Source of the DNA: Kineosphaera sp039812485
GTDB taxonomy: Bacteria > Actinomycetota > Actinomycetes > Actinomycetales > Dermatophilaceae
Direction of reading: 5' to 3'
Assembly (NCBI GenBank): GCA_039812485.1
Contig: JBDIAP010000190.1
Span: 1-6,629, forward strand
Length of the DNA stretch: 6,629 bases
The position numbers were made by a program, and so were the translations under genes. Positions 1 to 5,614 of the stretch are shown here, piece after piece. How positions within the stretch are numbered: the first letter of the stretch is position 1; every line of letters starts with the position of its first letter. A model generated the notes under the pieces. The model saw only the letters and a program-made list of their open reading frames with translations. It ran no database searches and was not told the DNA's origin.

Positions 1-158
1 GCCGCATGACATCGCACGGATCATGCAAGGTCAGCGGACCAACGCTGCAATGGTGCCGGTCGCGGCTTGCCGTCGGGCTCTATTCCGATCTCCTGGCGAG
101 AATGCTGACGGTATGGACCTCACGGGTGTACGTTCGATCCAACGGGTTGGAGCCCACG
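1..158. other. Upstream non-coding stretch, no supported gene
   Basis: The reading frame of the methyltransferase stays open through most of this stretch, but the translated peptide (residues 1-51 of the long ORF) looks like random arginine- and serine-rich sequence. The methyltransferase-like sequence only begins after the ATG at 159. I recognise no protein fragment in the other frames and no clear -35/-10 pair. It probably contains the promoter of the methyltransferase, which I cannot locate. Confidence 0.5.
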
Positions 159-1007
159 ATGACTGGATCGCAGGACGCTGTATGGAATGGGCCCGTCGGG
201 GACTCGTGGGTCCGCAACGCCGTGGCATACGACCGCCTTCTCGAGCCGCTGGGCCTGGCTGCTTTGGCCCGCCTCGACCCCGGCCCCGGTGAGTGCGTGC
301 TCGATGTCGGCTGTGGAACGGGCGCGACGACCCTCGACCTCGGCCGCCGGGTGGGGCTGGCGGGCTCTGTCGTGGGTGTTGATGTCTCACGACCGATGAT
401 TGAGCAGGCACGTGCCCGGCGGCGCGAGTCGCGGAGTGTCGATCATGTCGACTTCCGTGTCCTCGACGTCGAGCACGACGAGTTGCCCGGTCCGTTCGAC
501 GTCGCCTTCTCGCGATTGGGGGTCATGTTCTTCGAACACCCGGAGGTCGCCTTCGCGAGGATCGCGTCATCGCTGGAGCCTCACGGCCGACTGGTGTTCG
601 TGTGCTTCGCGTCGCCGGCCGAGAATCTGTTCATCACCGTGCCCACAGACGCTGCGCTTGCGATCCTGGGCGGACCAGGCATGCCGTCCGCGACCAGTGC
701 GGGGCCGTTCTCCTTGGCAGACCCACGGGCAGTGCGCGAGCTGCTCGCAGCGGCCGGTTTCGGCTCCGTCGACGTGGCAGCTGGCCCCGACGTCGTCACG
801 CTCGGCCCAGCCGAGGGCCTTGCCACGGTCGCGGGGCAAGCCCTGGAGCAGAACCCGCTGGTCATGGCACGCCTCATCGCCAACCCCGATCTGCGCCGGG
901 CGGCGGTGAGTGCGGCCGCCGACGCGCTGAGCGAACACGTCCACGATGGCGAGGTGCGGCTGGCCGCCGCTACGTGGATCGTCGAGGCGGTCCACGCGCG
1001 GATGTGA
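159..1007 (+). CDS. Class I SAM-dependent methyltransferase
   Basis: Predicted 282-residue soluble enzyme that transfers a methyl group from S-adenosylmethionine to an unidentified acceptor. The Rossmann motif I, VLDVGCGTG, lies at about residues 47-55. Motif II, GVDVS (about 73-77), provides the acidic residue that normally holds the ribose hydroxyls. A further acidic position falls in VLDVE (about 101-105), and the segment FDVAFSRLGVMFF (about 113-125) matches the post-II/motif IV strand. The N-terminal WNG...GDSWV stretch is typical of UbiE-like/Methyltransf_25-type proteins. An in-frame ATG exists at 6, but 159 is preferred: GGAG at 149-152 sits 6 nt before it, and the extra 51 residues have no family character. 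The gene stands alone and ends near a hairpin at 1017-1050. The substrate is unknown; neighbours give no pathway. Confidence 0.9.
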   Translation: MTGSQDAVWNGPVGDSWVRNAVAYDRLLEPLGLAALARLDPGPGECVLDVGCGTGATTLDLGRRVGLAGSVVGVDVSRPMIEQARARRRESRSVDHVDFRVLDVEHDELPGPFDVAFSRLGVMFFEHPEVAFARIASSLEPHGRLVFVCFASPAENLFITVPTDAALAILGGPGMPSATSAGPFSLADPRAVRELLAAAGFGSVDVAAGPDVVTLGPAEGLATVAGQALEQNPLVMARLIANPDLRRAAVSAAADALSEHVHDGEVRLAAATWIVEAVHARM

Positions 1008-1016
1008 CGTCACGCG

Positions 1017-1050
1017 CAACCCACAGGGCTGCGACACCCTCGGTGGGTTG
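1017..1050. terminator. Hairpin between convergent methyltransferase and pseudogene
   Basis: CAACCCAC (1017-1024) pairs perfectly with GTGGGTTG (1043-1050). The stem continues inward with AGGG (1025-1028) against CCCT (1037-1040), leaving a 2-nt bulge and an 8-nt loop. It starts 9 nt after the methyltransferase stop and lies before the 3' end of the opposite-strand pseudogene, so it could end transcription from both sides. There is no T-run after it, so intrinsic termination is an inference from position and stem strength. Confidence 0.5.
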
Positions 1051-1072
1051 AGATCGAGGGTGATGACCGAGT

Positions 1073-1679
1073 TCAGGCGGTCAGGAGTCGGGTGACTCCT
1101 TCGCGGTAGGTCGTGATGGGGAAGTCGGGGAAGCGGGCGGTGAACTTCGTGCTGTCGAACGGGCGGTGAACTTCGTGCTGTCGAAGAGGTTGTCGTCGCG
1201 ATACCTCGGCAGGAGTTCGGCGATCTCGTTGAGTTCGGAGTTGACGCGGCCGCCGAGCCGGAAGGCCCACTCCGGCATCACGGCATACCGGATCCGACGC
1301 CCGGTGACCTCGGAGGCGAGGGCGATCAGTTCGGCATACGTCGGCCGGTCCGGGTCGATCGGGAGGTGTTGTCGAAGAACACGAGCCGGGTGCCGTGCTC
1401 GGCGCACGCGTCGATGATGTTGCGCATCATCACCGGGAACTGCCGCTCCCACAGCGCGGAGTCCAGCGGGAGACCGACGGTGAGGTAGGCCGTGTCGCTG
1501 CCGGAGACCGCGCGGCTCGTCGCCGCGGCGTCGGTCAGGTCAGCGGCGACGAGCTGGTCAGAAGCGTTGACGCGCACCGGTTTCCGGTTCACGATCCGGA
1601 TGTCGGTGGTGAAGGAGCGGTGGAGCTCGCGGGCGAGCTCGTCGGCGATCGGGCCGCCTGCGCCGAGGATGGTCTGCAT
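1073..1679 (-). pseudogene. Broken NAD(P)-binding epimerase / NmrA-like dehydratase-family gene
   Basis: The start is an ATG at 1679-1677 with AAGGAG (1691-1686 on the minus strand) 6 nt before it. The N-terminal half reads MQTILGAGGPIADELAREL, a nucleotide-binding Rossmann start, and runs to RLVFFDN (about residue 104). There the original frame is lost. The remaining C-terminal part continues in another frame from about 1368 (HLPIDPDRPTYAELIALASE onward) as a recognisable epimerase C-terminus. Roughly 100 residues that should lie between the two parts are absent. A second lesion is the exact 26-bp tandem duplication at 1134-1185, which again shifts the frame. The proper ending FPDFPITTYREGVTRLLTA is in the third reading segment, stopping at 1073. 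Intact relatives are about 300 residues long; here about 104 + 89 codons survive. No functional enzyme is expected. Substrate of the parent enzyme is unknown. Confidence 0.85.
1134..1185. repeat. Exact 26-bp tandem duplication
   Basis: Two identical adjacent copies occupy 1134-1159 and 1160-1185, each beginning CGGGCGGTGAACTTCG. The unit is not a multiple of three, so it shifts the frame of the surrounding epimerase-like gene. The peptide TKFTAR is encoded in one frame by one copy and again in the shifted frame by the other. Absence of any mismatch between copies suggests a recent slippage event, or an assembly artefact. Confidence 0.95.
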
Positions 1680-1757
1680 GGATGGCTCCTTGTGGATGGG
1701 GTCGGTCGAGGGGGCGTGATGCCGGGCCTGCGCGCGAGGGGCCGCGAAGTAAGCGGT

Positions 1758-1787
1758 GCTCACATCACTGTATCTGGTAATGTGAGC
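1758..1787. promoter_or_regulatory. Probable TetR operator in the divergent promoter region
   Basis: An imperfect palindrome has arms GCTCACATCAC (1758-1768) and GTAATGTGAGC (1777-1787). They match at 10 of 11 positions around an 8-nt centre. It sits between the divergent tetR gene and epimerase pseudogene, the classic location for an autoregulating TetR that also controls its neighbour. On the minus strand a modest promoter (TTGCAC, 16-nt spacer, TACAGT, covering about 1794-1767) overlaps it, so binding would block the pseudogene promoter. The binding protein is inferred from position only. Confidence 0.6.
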
Positions 1788-1822
1788 GGTGCAAACATGA
1801 GGTGATCAGAAGGGGTGGCCGG

Positions 1823-2434
1823 GTGTCGACCGCTGAGCGCACGACGTATCACCACGGGGACCTGCGGGCGACTCTTGTCGAGACGGCGACGCGGATGCTG
1901 GAGTCGGGCGAACCCTTCTCGCTGCGGGCCGTCGCGCGCGAGGCGGGGGTTTCGCCGACGGCGCCCTATCGGCACTTCGCCGACCGGGGAGCGCTGGAGT
2001 CTGCGGTGGCGGTGCAGGGTTTCCGCTGCCTCGGGGAGCAGTTCGCGCTGGCGGGGCCACCCCGGAGTCTTGAGGATCTGGCGGCCCTGGCGATGATCTA
2101 CATCGAGTTCGCACTGGATCGGCCGGCGGTCTTCAGGCTGATGTTCGGGCAGGAGTGCGACGACACCAACGACGAACGGGTGCATGCCTCAGGGCGACTC
2201 CACGAACAGCTCGCGGCTGCGCTCGACGGCCTCTTCCCGACGAGGACGTCGTCGACGCCGGAGTCCGATCCGGACGCGCTCGCGATCGCCGTGTGGGGGC
2301 TGGTTCATGGCCTGGCCTTCCTCCACCTCGACCGCAAACTCGATGCCACGGACCGCGCGCTGGTGGCGCAGCGCGTTCGGGGTGCCCTGGGTGCCATCCT
2401 GACCGCGGACCTGCCCCCTACCTCCAATAGGTGA
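1823..2434 (+). CDS. TetR/AcrR-family transcriptional regulator (WHG-type C-terminal domain)
   Basis: Predicted 203-residue ligand-responsive repressor. The N-terminal DNA-binding domain (about residues 8-56) contains the helix-turn-helix FSLRAVAREAGVSPTAPYRHF, with the usual YRHF end of the recognition helix. The C-terminal ligand domain has IEFALDRPAVFRLMFG and then WGLVHGLAFL, the W-x-x-H-G signature of the WHG subgroup. GTG at 1823 is chosen as start because AGAAGGGG (1808-1815) lies 7 nt before it. An upstream in-frame GTG at 1802 has no ribosome site. The gene is divergent from the epimerase pseudogene, with a palindrome between them, so it most likely represses itself and that neighbour. 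It converges on the DJ-1-family gene, leaving only 6 bp between stops and no clear terminator. The effector molecule is unknown. Confidence 0.9.
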   Translation: MSTAERTTYHHGDLRATLVETATRMLESGEPFSLRAVAREAGVSPTAPYRHFADRGALESAVAVQGFRCLGEQFALAGPPRSLEDLAALAMIYIEFALDRPAVFRLMFGQECDDTNDERVHASGRLHEQLAAALDGLFPTRTSSTPESDPDALAIAVWGLVHGLAFLHLDRKLDATDRALVAQRVRGALGAILTADLPPTSNR

Positions 2435-2440
2435 CGGCTC

Positions 2441-3124
2441 TCAGCCCACGGCGGCGACCACCTTCTGTGCGGTCTCCTTGGCCGAGCCGGGGTTCTGTCC
2501 GGTCACGAGGCGCCCGTCGACCTGGGTGAAGGAGACGAAGGGCAGCTTGGCCTTGGCGTAGATCGCGCCGCGGTCCGTGGCGACCTGCTCGGCGTTGTAG
2601 GGCACGAGTGCGTCGACGCGGGCGAGCCTCTCCTCGGTCCAGGAGAAGCCGGTCAGGTGCTTGCCGGCGATGAGGTAGGAGCCGTCGGACAGCGTGGTGT
2701 TGAGGAGGCCGCAGTAGCCGTGGCACACCGATGCGACCACGCCGCCGCGCTCCCAGATCTCGCGCGTGATCCGGTGCAGCCCAACGCTGTCCGTGAAGTC
2801 GTACATCACCGCGTGGCCGCCGGTGAAGTAGATCGCGTCGAACTCGGCGGCATCGATGTCGTCAGGCCCGAGGGTGTCGGCGAGCAGCGCCATTCGGGTC
2901 GGGTCCGCCTGCCAGGCCTTGGCGGTCTTGTCCGCGTTGGGGAACGTCAACGACCGCGGCTCCAGCGGCACCGCGCCGCCGGCCGGGCTGACGAGGGTCT
3001 GCTCGAAACCCGCAGCCTCGAAGACCTCCCAGGCGTGGGTGAGCTCGGAGAGCCAGAGCCCGGTCGGGTGGTCGGCCTGGGCGTAGTGGCTGACGTTGGT
3101 GACGACATGGAGGATTCGGGTCAC
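2441..3124 (-). CDS. DJ-1/PfpI family protein, Hsp31/glyoxalase III-like
   Basis: Predicted 227-residue cytoplasmic protein of the class I glutamine amidotransferase-like superfamily. The nucleophile elbow SVCHGYCGLL places Cys134 followed by His135. Glu27, in GLWLSELTHAWEVF, matches the glutamate that completes the Glu-Cys-His set of Hsp31-type proteins, which detoxify methylglyoxal to lactate without glutathione. Other family marks are FTGGHAVMYDF (about 100-110) and LTGFSWTEE (about 157-165). Length is normal for this subgroup and no signal peptide is visible. The start is a GTG at 3124 with AAGGAG (3136-3131) 6 nt upstream; no better start exists. The gene is monocistronic. The upstream region carries a hairpin and a 15-bp palindrome that may regulate it. 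Whether it acts as glyoxalase, deglycase or chaperone cannot be decided from sequence. Confidence 0.88.
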   Translation of the reverse strand: MTRILHVVTNVSHYAQADHPTGLWLSELTHAWEVFEAAGFEQTLVSPAGGAVPLEPRSLTFPNADKTAKAWQADPTRMALLADTLGPDDIDAAEFDAIYFTGGHAVMYDFTDSVGLHRITREIWERGGVVASVCHGYCGLLNTTLSDGSYLIAGKHLTGFSWTEERLARVDALVPYNAEQVATDRGAIYAKAKLPFVSFTQVDGRLVTGQNPGSAKETAQKVVAAVG

Positions 3125-3161
3125 GGCGGACTCCTTGAAGGCAGAGCGGGCTAGCGGTGGA

Positions 3162-3195
3162 CTCTCGGGGGCGCCGGTTCGTGCACCCCCGAGAG
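3162..3195. promoter_or_regulatory. Strong hairpin upstream of the DJ-1-family gene
   Basis: CTCTCGGGGG (3162-3171) and CCCCCGAGAG (3186-3195) are perfect 10-bp inverted arms around a 14-nt loop. It lies about 37 nt before the GTG start of the DJ-1-family gene and would be in its 5' leader if transcription starts near the palindrome at 3262-3276. No T-run follows on either strand. It may be a leader structure, an old terminator or a protein-binding site. Confidence 0.5.
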
Positions 3196-3261
3196 CTGAT
3201 GGTCACTGACGTGCTGACCGGAGTGCGTCGATGGCCAGGTGGCGCGCCACGAACAGCGGAT

Positions 3262-3276
3262 GTAAGCACTGCTTAC
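3262..3276. promoter_or_regulatory. Perfect 15-bp palindrome, putative operator
   Basis: GTAAGCACTGCTTAC is fully symmetric around its central base (7-bp arms). It lies in the 230-bp gap between the divergent DJ-1-family gene and vapB. The form is that of a dimeric repressor site such as those of TetR or MarR proteins. Distance favours control of the DJ-1-family gene (about 140 nt before its start) over vapB (about 80 nt before, with its own promoter signal closer). No regulator gene is adjacent. Confidence 0.55.
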
Positions 3277-3305
3277 TTGCAGCTTAGGTGCTCACGTTTC
3301 CCCGT

Positions 3306-3354
3306 GCAACGCGGATGACGGCGCCGACTGCTTGCAGAGTGCTAGCGTTGCGAT
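3306..3354 (+). promoter_or_regulatory. Leaderless promoter and possible operator of the first vapBC
   Basis: An extended -10 box, TGCTAGCGT (3340-3348; hexamer TAGCGT 3343-3348), ends 6 nt before the ATG at 3355. That spacing puts the transcription start on the start codon itself, and no ribosome-binding site is present. No good -35 hexamer is visible. Inverted arms GCAACGC (3306-3312) and GCGTTGC (3345-3351) flank the region and the second overlaps the -10 box, which would suit autorepression by the antitoxin-toxin complex. Confidence 0.55.
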
Positions 3355-3582
3355 ATGGCCACCATCTATATTCGAGATGTCCCCGAAGAGGTGACTGCGG
3401 TGCTGAAGCAGCGCGCCGCCGAAGCGGGCCAGTCCTTGTCGGCTTACGTGGCGGGTGAGCTCGTCAAAATGTCGGCCCGGCCTTCGAATGCGCAGATCGT
3501 GGCTCGGCTTCGCAGGATCGACCGATCCCAAGGCCCACGGACTGCCGACATCGTCAGTGAGTTGGAGGCCGGCCGCCGGTGA
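3355..3582 (+). CDS. vapB: VapB-type antitoxin (ribbon-helix-helix)
   Basis: A 75-residue antitoxin of a type II toxin-antitoxin pair. It would bind and block the VapC ribonuclease encoded next to it and repress the shared promoter. The N-terminus MATIYIRDVPEEV forms the DNA-contacting beta strand. It is followed by two helices (about 12-41, ALKQRAAEAGQSLSAYV-like spacing) typical of FitA/VapB ribbon-helix-helix proteins. The basic linker and last third (about 42-75, ending ELEAGRR) is the toxin-binding tail. The start ATG has no Shine-Dalgarno site but an ideally placed -10 box, suggesting leaderless translation. Its TGA stop overlaps the vapC GTG start by 4 nt (GTGA at 3579-3582), so the two are translationally coupled. 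It is unrelated in sequence to the second antitoxin in the window. Confidence 0.88.
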   Translation: MATIYIRDVPEEVTAVLKQRAAEAGQSLSAYVAGELVKMSARPSNAQIVARLRRIDRSQGPRTADIVSELEAGRR

Positions 3583-4004
3583 TCGTCGTCGATGCATCGG
3601 CCATGGTCGAGGCGCTGGTCGGTCGCGACGTCGACGCGCGACTGTTGACCGCACTGTCGGGCGAGGTGCATGCCCCACACCTCATCGATGTCGAGGTGCT
3701 CTCGGTGCTCAGGGGGCTTGTGCTGGGTGGCAAGCTCCCTGCGTCCCGTGCCGAGGAGGCGAGGGCCGATCACTTCTCCTTCGACCTCGTTCGCCACGAG
3801 ATCGAACCACTCGCCGAGCGGGTCTGGGGACTGCGCCATCGATTCACGGCTTATGACGCGGCCTACGTGGCGCTCGCTGAGGCTCTGGACGCACCCCTTC
3901 ACACCTGCGACGCGAAGCTGCTGTCCGGACACGCGGCACCGTTGTCGTCCACCCAGGAGGCCACTGACGTCCGGGCGCTGGACGCTGGCCGGCCTCGTGA
4001 GTAA
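3579..4004 (+). CDS. vapC: VapC-type PIN-domain ribonuclease toxin
   Basis: A 141-residue PIN-domain endoribonuclease, the toxin of the pair; VapC toxins usually cleave tRNA or rRNA using Mg2+ or Mn2+. All four expected acidic residues can be placed: Asp5 (MIVVDASAMVEAL), Glu39 (PHLIDVEVLSVLRG), Asp93 (TAYDAAYVALAE) and Asp111 (LHTCDAKL). The length is typical. The start is GTG 3579, inside the end of vapB, and reinitiation from vapB explains the lack of its own ribosome site. The last 20 or so residues (STQEATDVRALDAGRPRE) run past the usual domain end and may be a harmless extension. A small hairpin (4005-4019) follows the stop directly. With an intact active site it is probably functional; its RNA target is unknown. 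Confidence 0.92.
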   Translation: MIVVDASAMVEALVGRDVDARLLTALSGEVHAPHLIDVEVLSVLRGLVLGGKLPASRAEEARADHFSFDLVRHEIEPLAERVWGLRHRFTAYDAAYVALAEALDAPLHTCDAKLLSGHAAPLSSTQEATDVRALDAGRPRE

Positions 4005-4019
4005 CACTCCACCGGAGTG
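4005..4019 (+). terminator. Small hairpin directly after vapC
   Basis: CACTCC (4005-4010) and GGAGTG (4014-4019) form a 6-bp stem with a 3-nt loop immediately after the TAA stop of vapC. No T-run follows, so it is at best a weak terminator or a transcript-end stabiliser. Confidence 0.35.
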
Positions 4020-4128
4020 CTCCGTCGCCGACGAGTTCGAGCGCCACGATGACGACGAGCAGTTCCTCGCCGGCCTCGACCTCCTGCTCGCTGGGCTTCG
4101 TCTCGAAGTGCGCGCAGGGACGCCGTGA
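4020..4128 (+). pseudogene. Relic: C-terminal tail of a TetR-family regulator
   Basis: One frame ending at the TGA 4126-4128 encodes SVADEFERHDDDEQFLAGLD followed by LLLAGLRLEVRAGTP. The pattern of an acidic stretch, then F-x-x-GLD-x-LL-x-GL, is how many TetR-family regulators of drug exporters end (the last helix of their C-terminal domain). Only about 35 residues survive; the DNA-binding domain and most of the ligand domain are absent, replaced upstream by vapC. The following fragment is the end of an exporter, the usual neighbour of such regulators, which supports the identification. The match is short and judged by eye. Confidence 0.5.
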
Positions 4129-4404
4129 GGCTGCTCAGTCGTGCTGTCCGCCGCCAAGGAGACCCTCGCCGGGGCGCTCGTCCACGCCCAGCACCTGCCC
4201 GCGCAGATCGGCGCCGCGCTGGCGACGGCGGCCACGGAGGCCTTCACCACGGCCCTGTCGTGGACCGGTGGCATCGCGGCCGCCATCCTCGCTGCCGTGG
4301 CGATCTTCGCCGGCCTCATGCTGAGCGGAGTCTCAGCCCAAGCGGACCTCACCGTGTCGTGCGGCTCAGGAGCTGGGCGGCCAGGGGGAACGCGAGCACC
4401 GTGA
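4129..4404 (+). pseudogene. Relic: C-terminal end of an MFS (DHA2-type) drug exporter
   Basis: The frame opened just after the TetR relic encodes SAAKETLAGALVHAQHLPAQ, then IGAALATAATEAFTTALSW, then a hydrophobic helix TGGIAAAILAAVAIFAGLML. This is the usual ending of 14-helix drug:proton antiporters: a cytoplasmic or periplasmic loop with conserved A-x-x-AFT, then the last transmembrane segment. At about 70 residues it represents the end of a protein that is normally about 500 long. A GTG at 4141 could start a small membrane peptide, but no ribosome site precedes it. The open frame runs on to a TGA at 4404, overlapping the 3' end of the convergent antiporter gene by 56 bp; the last 17 or so codons are antisense read-through rather than family sequence. 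An internal deletion that fused a TetR/MFS gene pair best explains the arrangement. Confidence 0.6.
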
Positions 4405-5518
4405 GTGCCCCGGCGCCCACGAGCAGGGACGCCGTGGTCTGGTCCATGAGCTCCGAGGCGAGGGCGACCTCGGTGACGGCGACGATGATCGGCAGGCCGG
4501 TCGCGGCGTAGAGCCCCAGTTGGAGCCGGGACCGTGTCGTCGTCAGATCCGAGCCGGTGTCGACGAACTGCTCGGTGAGGAAGACGGGCAGGCCGCGCGA
4601 GAGGCCGATGACCACGGCGAGACCGAGCAACACCCACGGGTACTCGGCGAGGGCGGCGACCTCGATCGCCATGCCCGAGGCCACGAAGAACATCGGGATG
4701 AAGAAGCCGAAGCCCACGTGCTCCAGCGACTCGGCGATCTCGTGCGCGTGATGCCCTCCGATGCGCGACAGCGCGACCCCCGCGGCGAACGCGCCGAGCA
4801 CCGCGTCGAACTGCAACATCGCCGCCAGCGCCATGAGGCCGCTGAGCAGCAGCATCACTGCGCGCAGGAGGGTGCGCAGCGACCACGGCGAGAGGTCGTC
4901 GTCGCCACCGGGCCGCAAGCGGCCCAGGAGCCGGGTCGGGACCGCGATGACGACGAGCGTCACGACGACGAAGAACCCCATGAGCAGGCCCGCCTGCACC
5001 GGCGAGTGGCTCGTCAGCAGCAACGCCATGACGACGACGGGCCCGATCTCACCGACCGCCCCGTGGGTGAGGACCGCGCGCCCCAGCGGGCCGCCGGACA
5101 GGCCGCGATCCTTGAGGATCGGCAGCAGCGTGCCGAGCGCCGTCGAGGAGATCGCCAACCCGAGCGCGACGGCCTGAGTGAGGTTGACCTCAGGGGTCAT
5201 GAGCCACGCGGGCAGGACCGCGATGGCGAAGCCCGCCGTCCACGTGGCCCACGCCCAGCGGCCCTGGCGGCCGACGAGCGACTTCAGCTCGATCTCCATG
5301 CCGGCGAGCAGGAAGAGGAGGCCCATCCCGAGCTGCTTGATCATCTCGATGCCGGCCGTCGAGGCCAGCCCGAGCACGTGCGGGCCGATGAGCACGCCGA
5401 GCAGGAGCAGCACGACGACCTCGGGTGCGCGTCCGCGGGCTAGTCGCGCGAGGAGCGGGGCGACGACCGCCGCCGCCGCCATCCAGAACAGCGACAACGT
5501 CATCGCGGCAGTCGACAT
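4349..5518 (-). CDS. Cation:proton antiporter, CPA2/Na+/H+ exchanger family
   Basis: Predicted 389-residue inner-membrane protein with about 12 hydrophobic helices, exchanging monovalent cations (Na+ or K+) for protons. Family marks include the early GVLIGPHVLG (about 41-50), GLLFLLAGMEIEL (66-78), the ISSTALGTLLPIL segment (123-135) and GAVGEIGP (153-160), the stretch that carries the ion-site acidic residue in this group. There is no C-terminal RCK/TrkA-N regulatory domain, so it is a membrane-only member. The start is uncertain. ATG 5518 gives a normal N-terminus, but GGAG touches it directly. GTG 5533 has AGAGG very close. ATG 5581 adds a charged, unlikely leader, and ATG 5503 lacks a ribosome site. 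It converges on the MFS relic and is divergent from the second vapBC. The transported ion cannot be told from sequence. Confidence 0.88.
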   Translation of the reverse strand: MSTAAMTLSLFWMAAAAVVAPLLARLARGRAPEVVVLLLLGVLIGPHVLGLASTAGIEMIKQLGMGLLFLLAGMEIELKSLVGRQGRWAWATWTAGFAIAVLPAWLMTPEVNLTQAVALGLAISSTALGTLLPILKDRGLSGGPLGRAVLTHGAVGEIGPVVVMALLLTSHSPVQAGLLMGFFVVVTLVVIAVPTRLLGRLRPGGDDDLSPWSLRTLLRAVMLLLSGLMALAAMLQFDAVLGAFAAGVALSRIGGHHAHEIAESLEHVGFGFFIPMFFVASGMAIEVAALAEYPWVLLGLAVVIGLSRGLPVFLTEQFVDTGSDLTTTRSRLQLGLYAATGLPIIVAVTEVALASELMDQTTASLLVGAGALTVLAFPLAAQLLSRTTR

Positions 5519-5575
5519 CTCCGAGGTCGGCACCGCCTCTGTATCACGCTCATGAGGGCCCGGCCCGGTGCACGC

Positions 5576-5614
5576 GCGCATCTGGGGTGCGCATCATGAT
5601 GCTAGCGTTGGCGC
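5576..5614 (+). promoter_or_regulatory. Leaderless promoter and operator-like palindrome of the second vapBC
   Basis: The hexamer TAGCGT (5603-5608), within TGCTAGCGTTG, ends 6 nt before the ATG at 5615, the same distance as in the first vapBC. No ribosome site is present. A perfect 12-bp palindrome, GCATCATGATGC (5591-5602), abuts the -10 box. GCGCAT occurs three times (5576-5581, 5589-5594, 5611-5616), once over the start codon. These are good candidates for binding sites of the VapB/VapBC complex. The divergent antiporter gene begins about 100 nt away and may share control. Confidence 0.6.

Noticed and set aside
6..158. N-terminal extension of the methyltransferase from ATG 6
   Set aside because: The 51 extra residues have no family character, and a good ribosome site precedes ATG 159.
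2416..2440. Possible terminator between tetR and the DJ-1-family gene
   Set aside because: Only a 4-bp CCTA/TAGG pairing inside the end of tetR; no stem of useful strength and no T-run.
2657..3154. 165-codon open frame on the + strand opposite the DJ-1-family gene
   Set aside because: Shadow of a well-supported gene with catalytic residues on the other strand.
3201..3219. GGTCA...TGACC inverted arms near the DJ-1-family leader
   Set aside because: Five-base arms with a 9-nt centre are too weak to separate from chance.
3287..3295. GGTGCTCAC, matching 9 bases at the left edge of the tetR operator (1755-1763)
   Set aside because: Only one half-site with no inverted partner nearby; nine bases can recur by chance in GC-rich DNA.
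3444..4886. 480-codon open frame on the - strand across vapBC, the relics and the antiporter 3' end
   Set aside because: It is antisense to vapBC and same-strand out of frame with the antiporter, with low-complexity Arg/Ala/Gly sequence; no recognisable domain.
4520..5443. 307-codon open frame on the + strand opposite the antiporter
   Set aside because: Its product is dominated by Arg, Glu, Asp, His and Gln in low-complexity runs, as expected from the complement of a membrane-protein gene with G/C-biased third positions; no ribosome site or family match.
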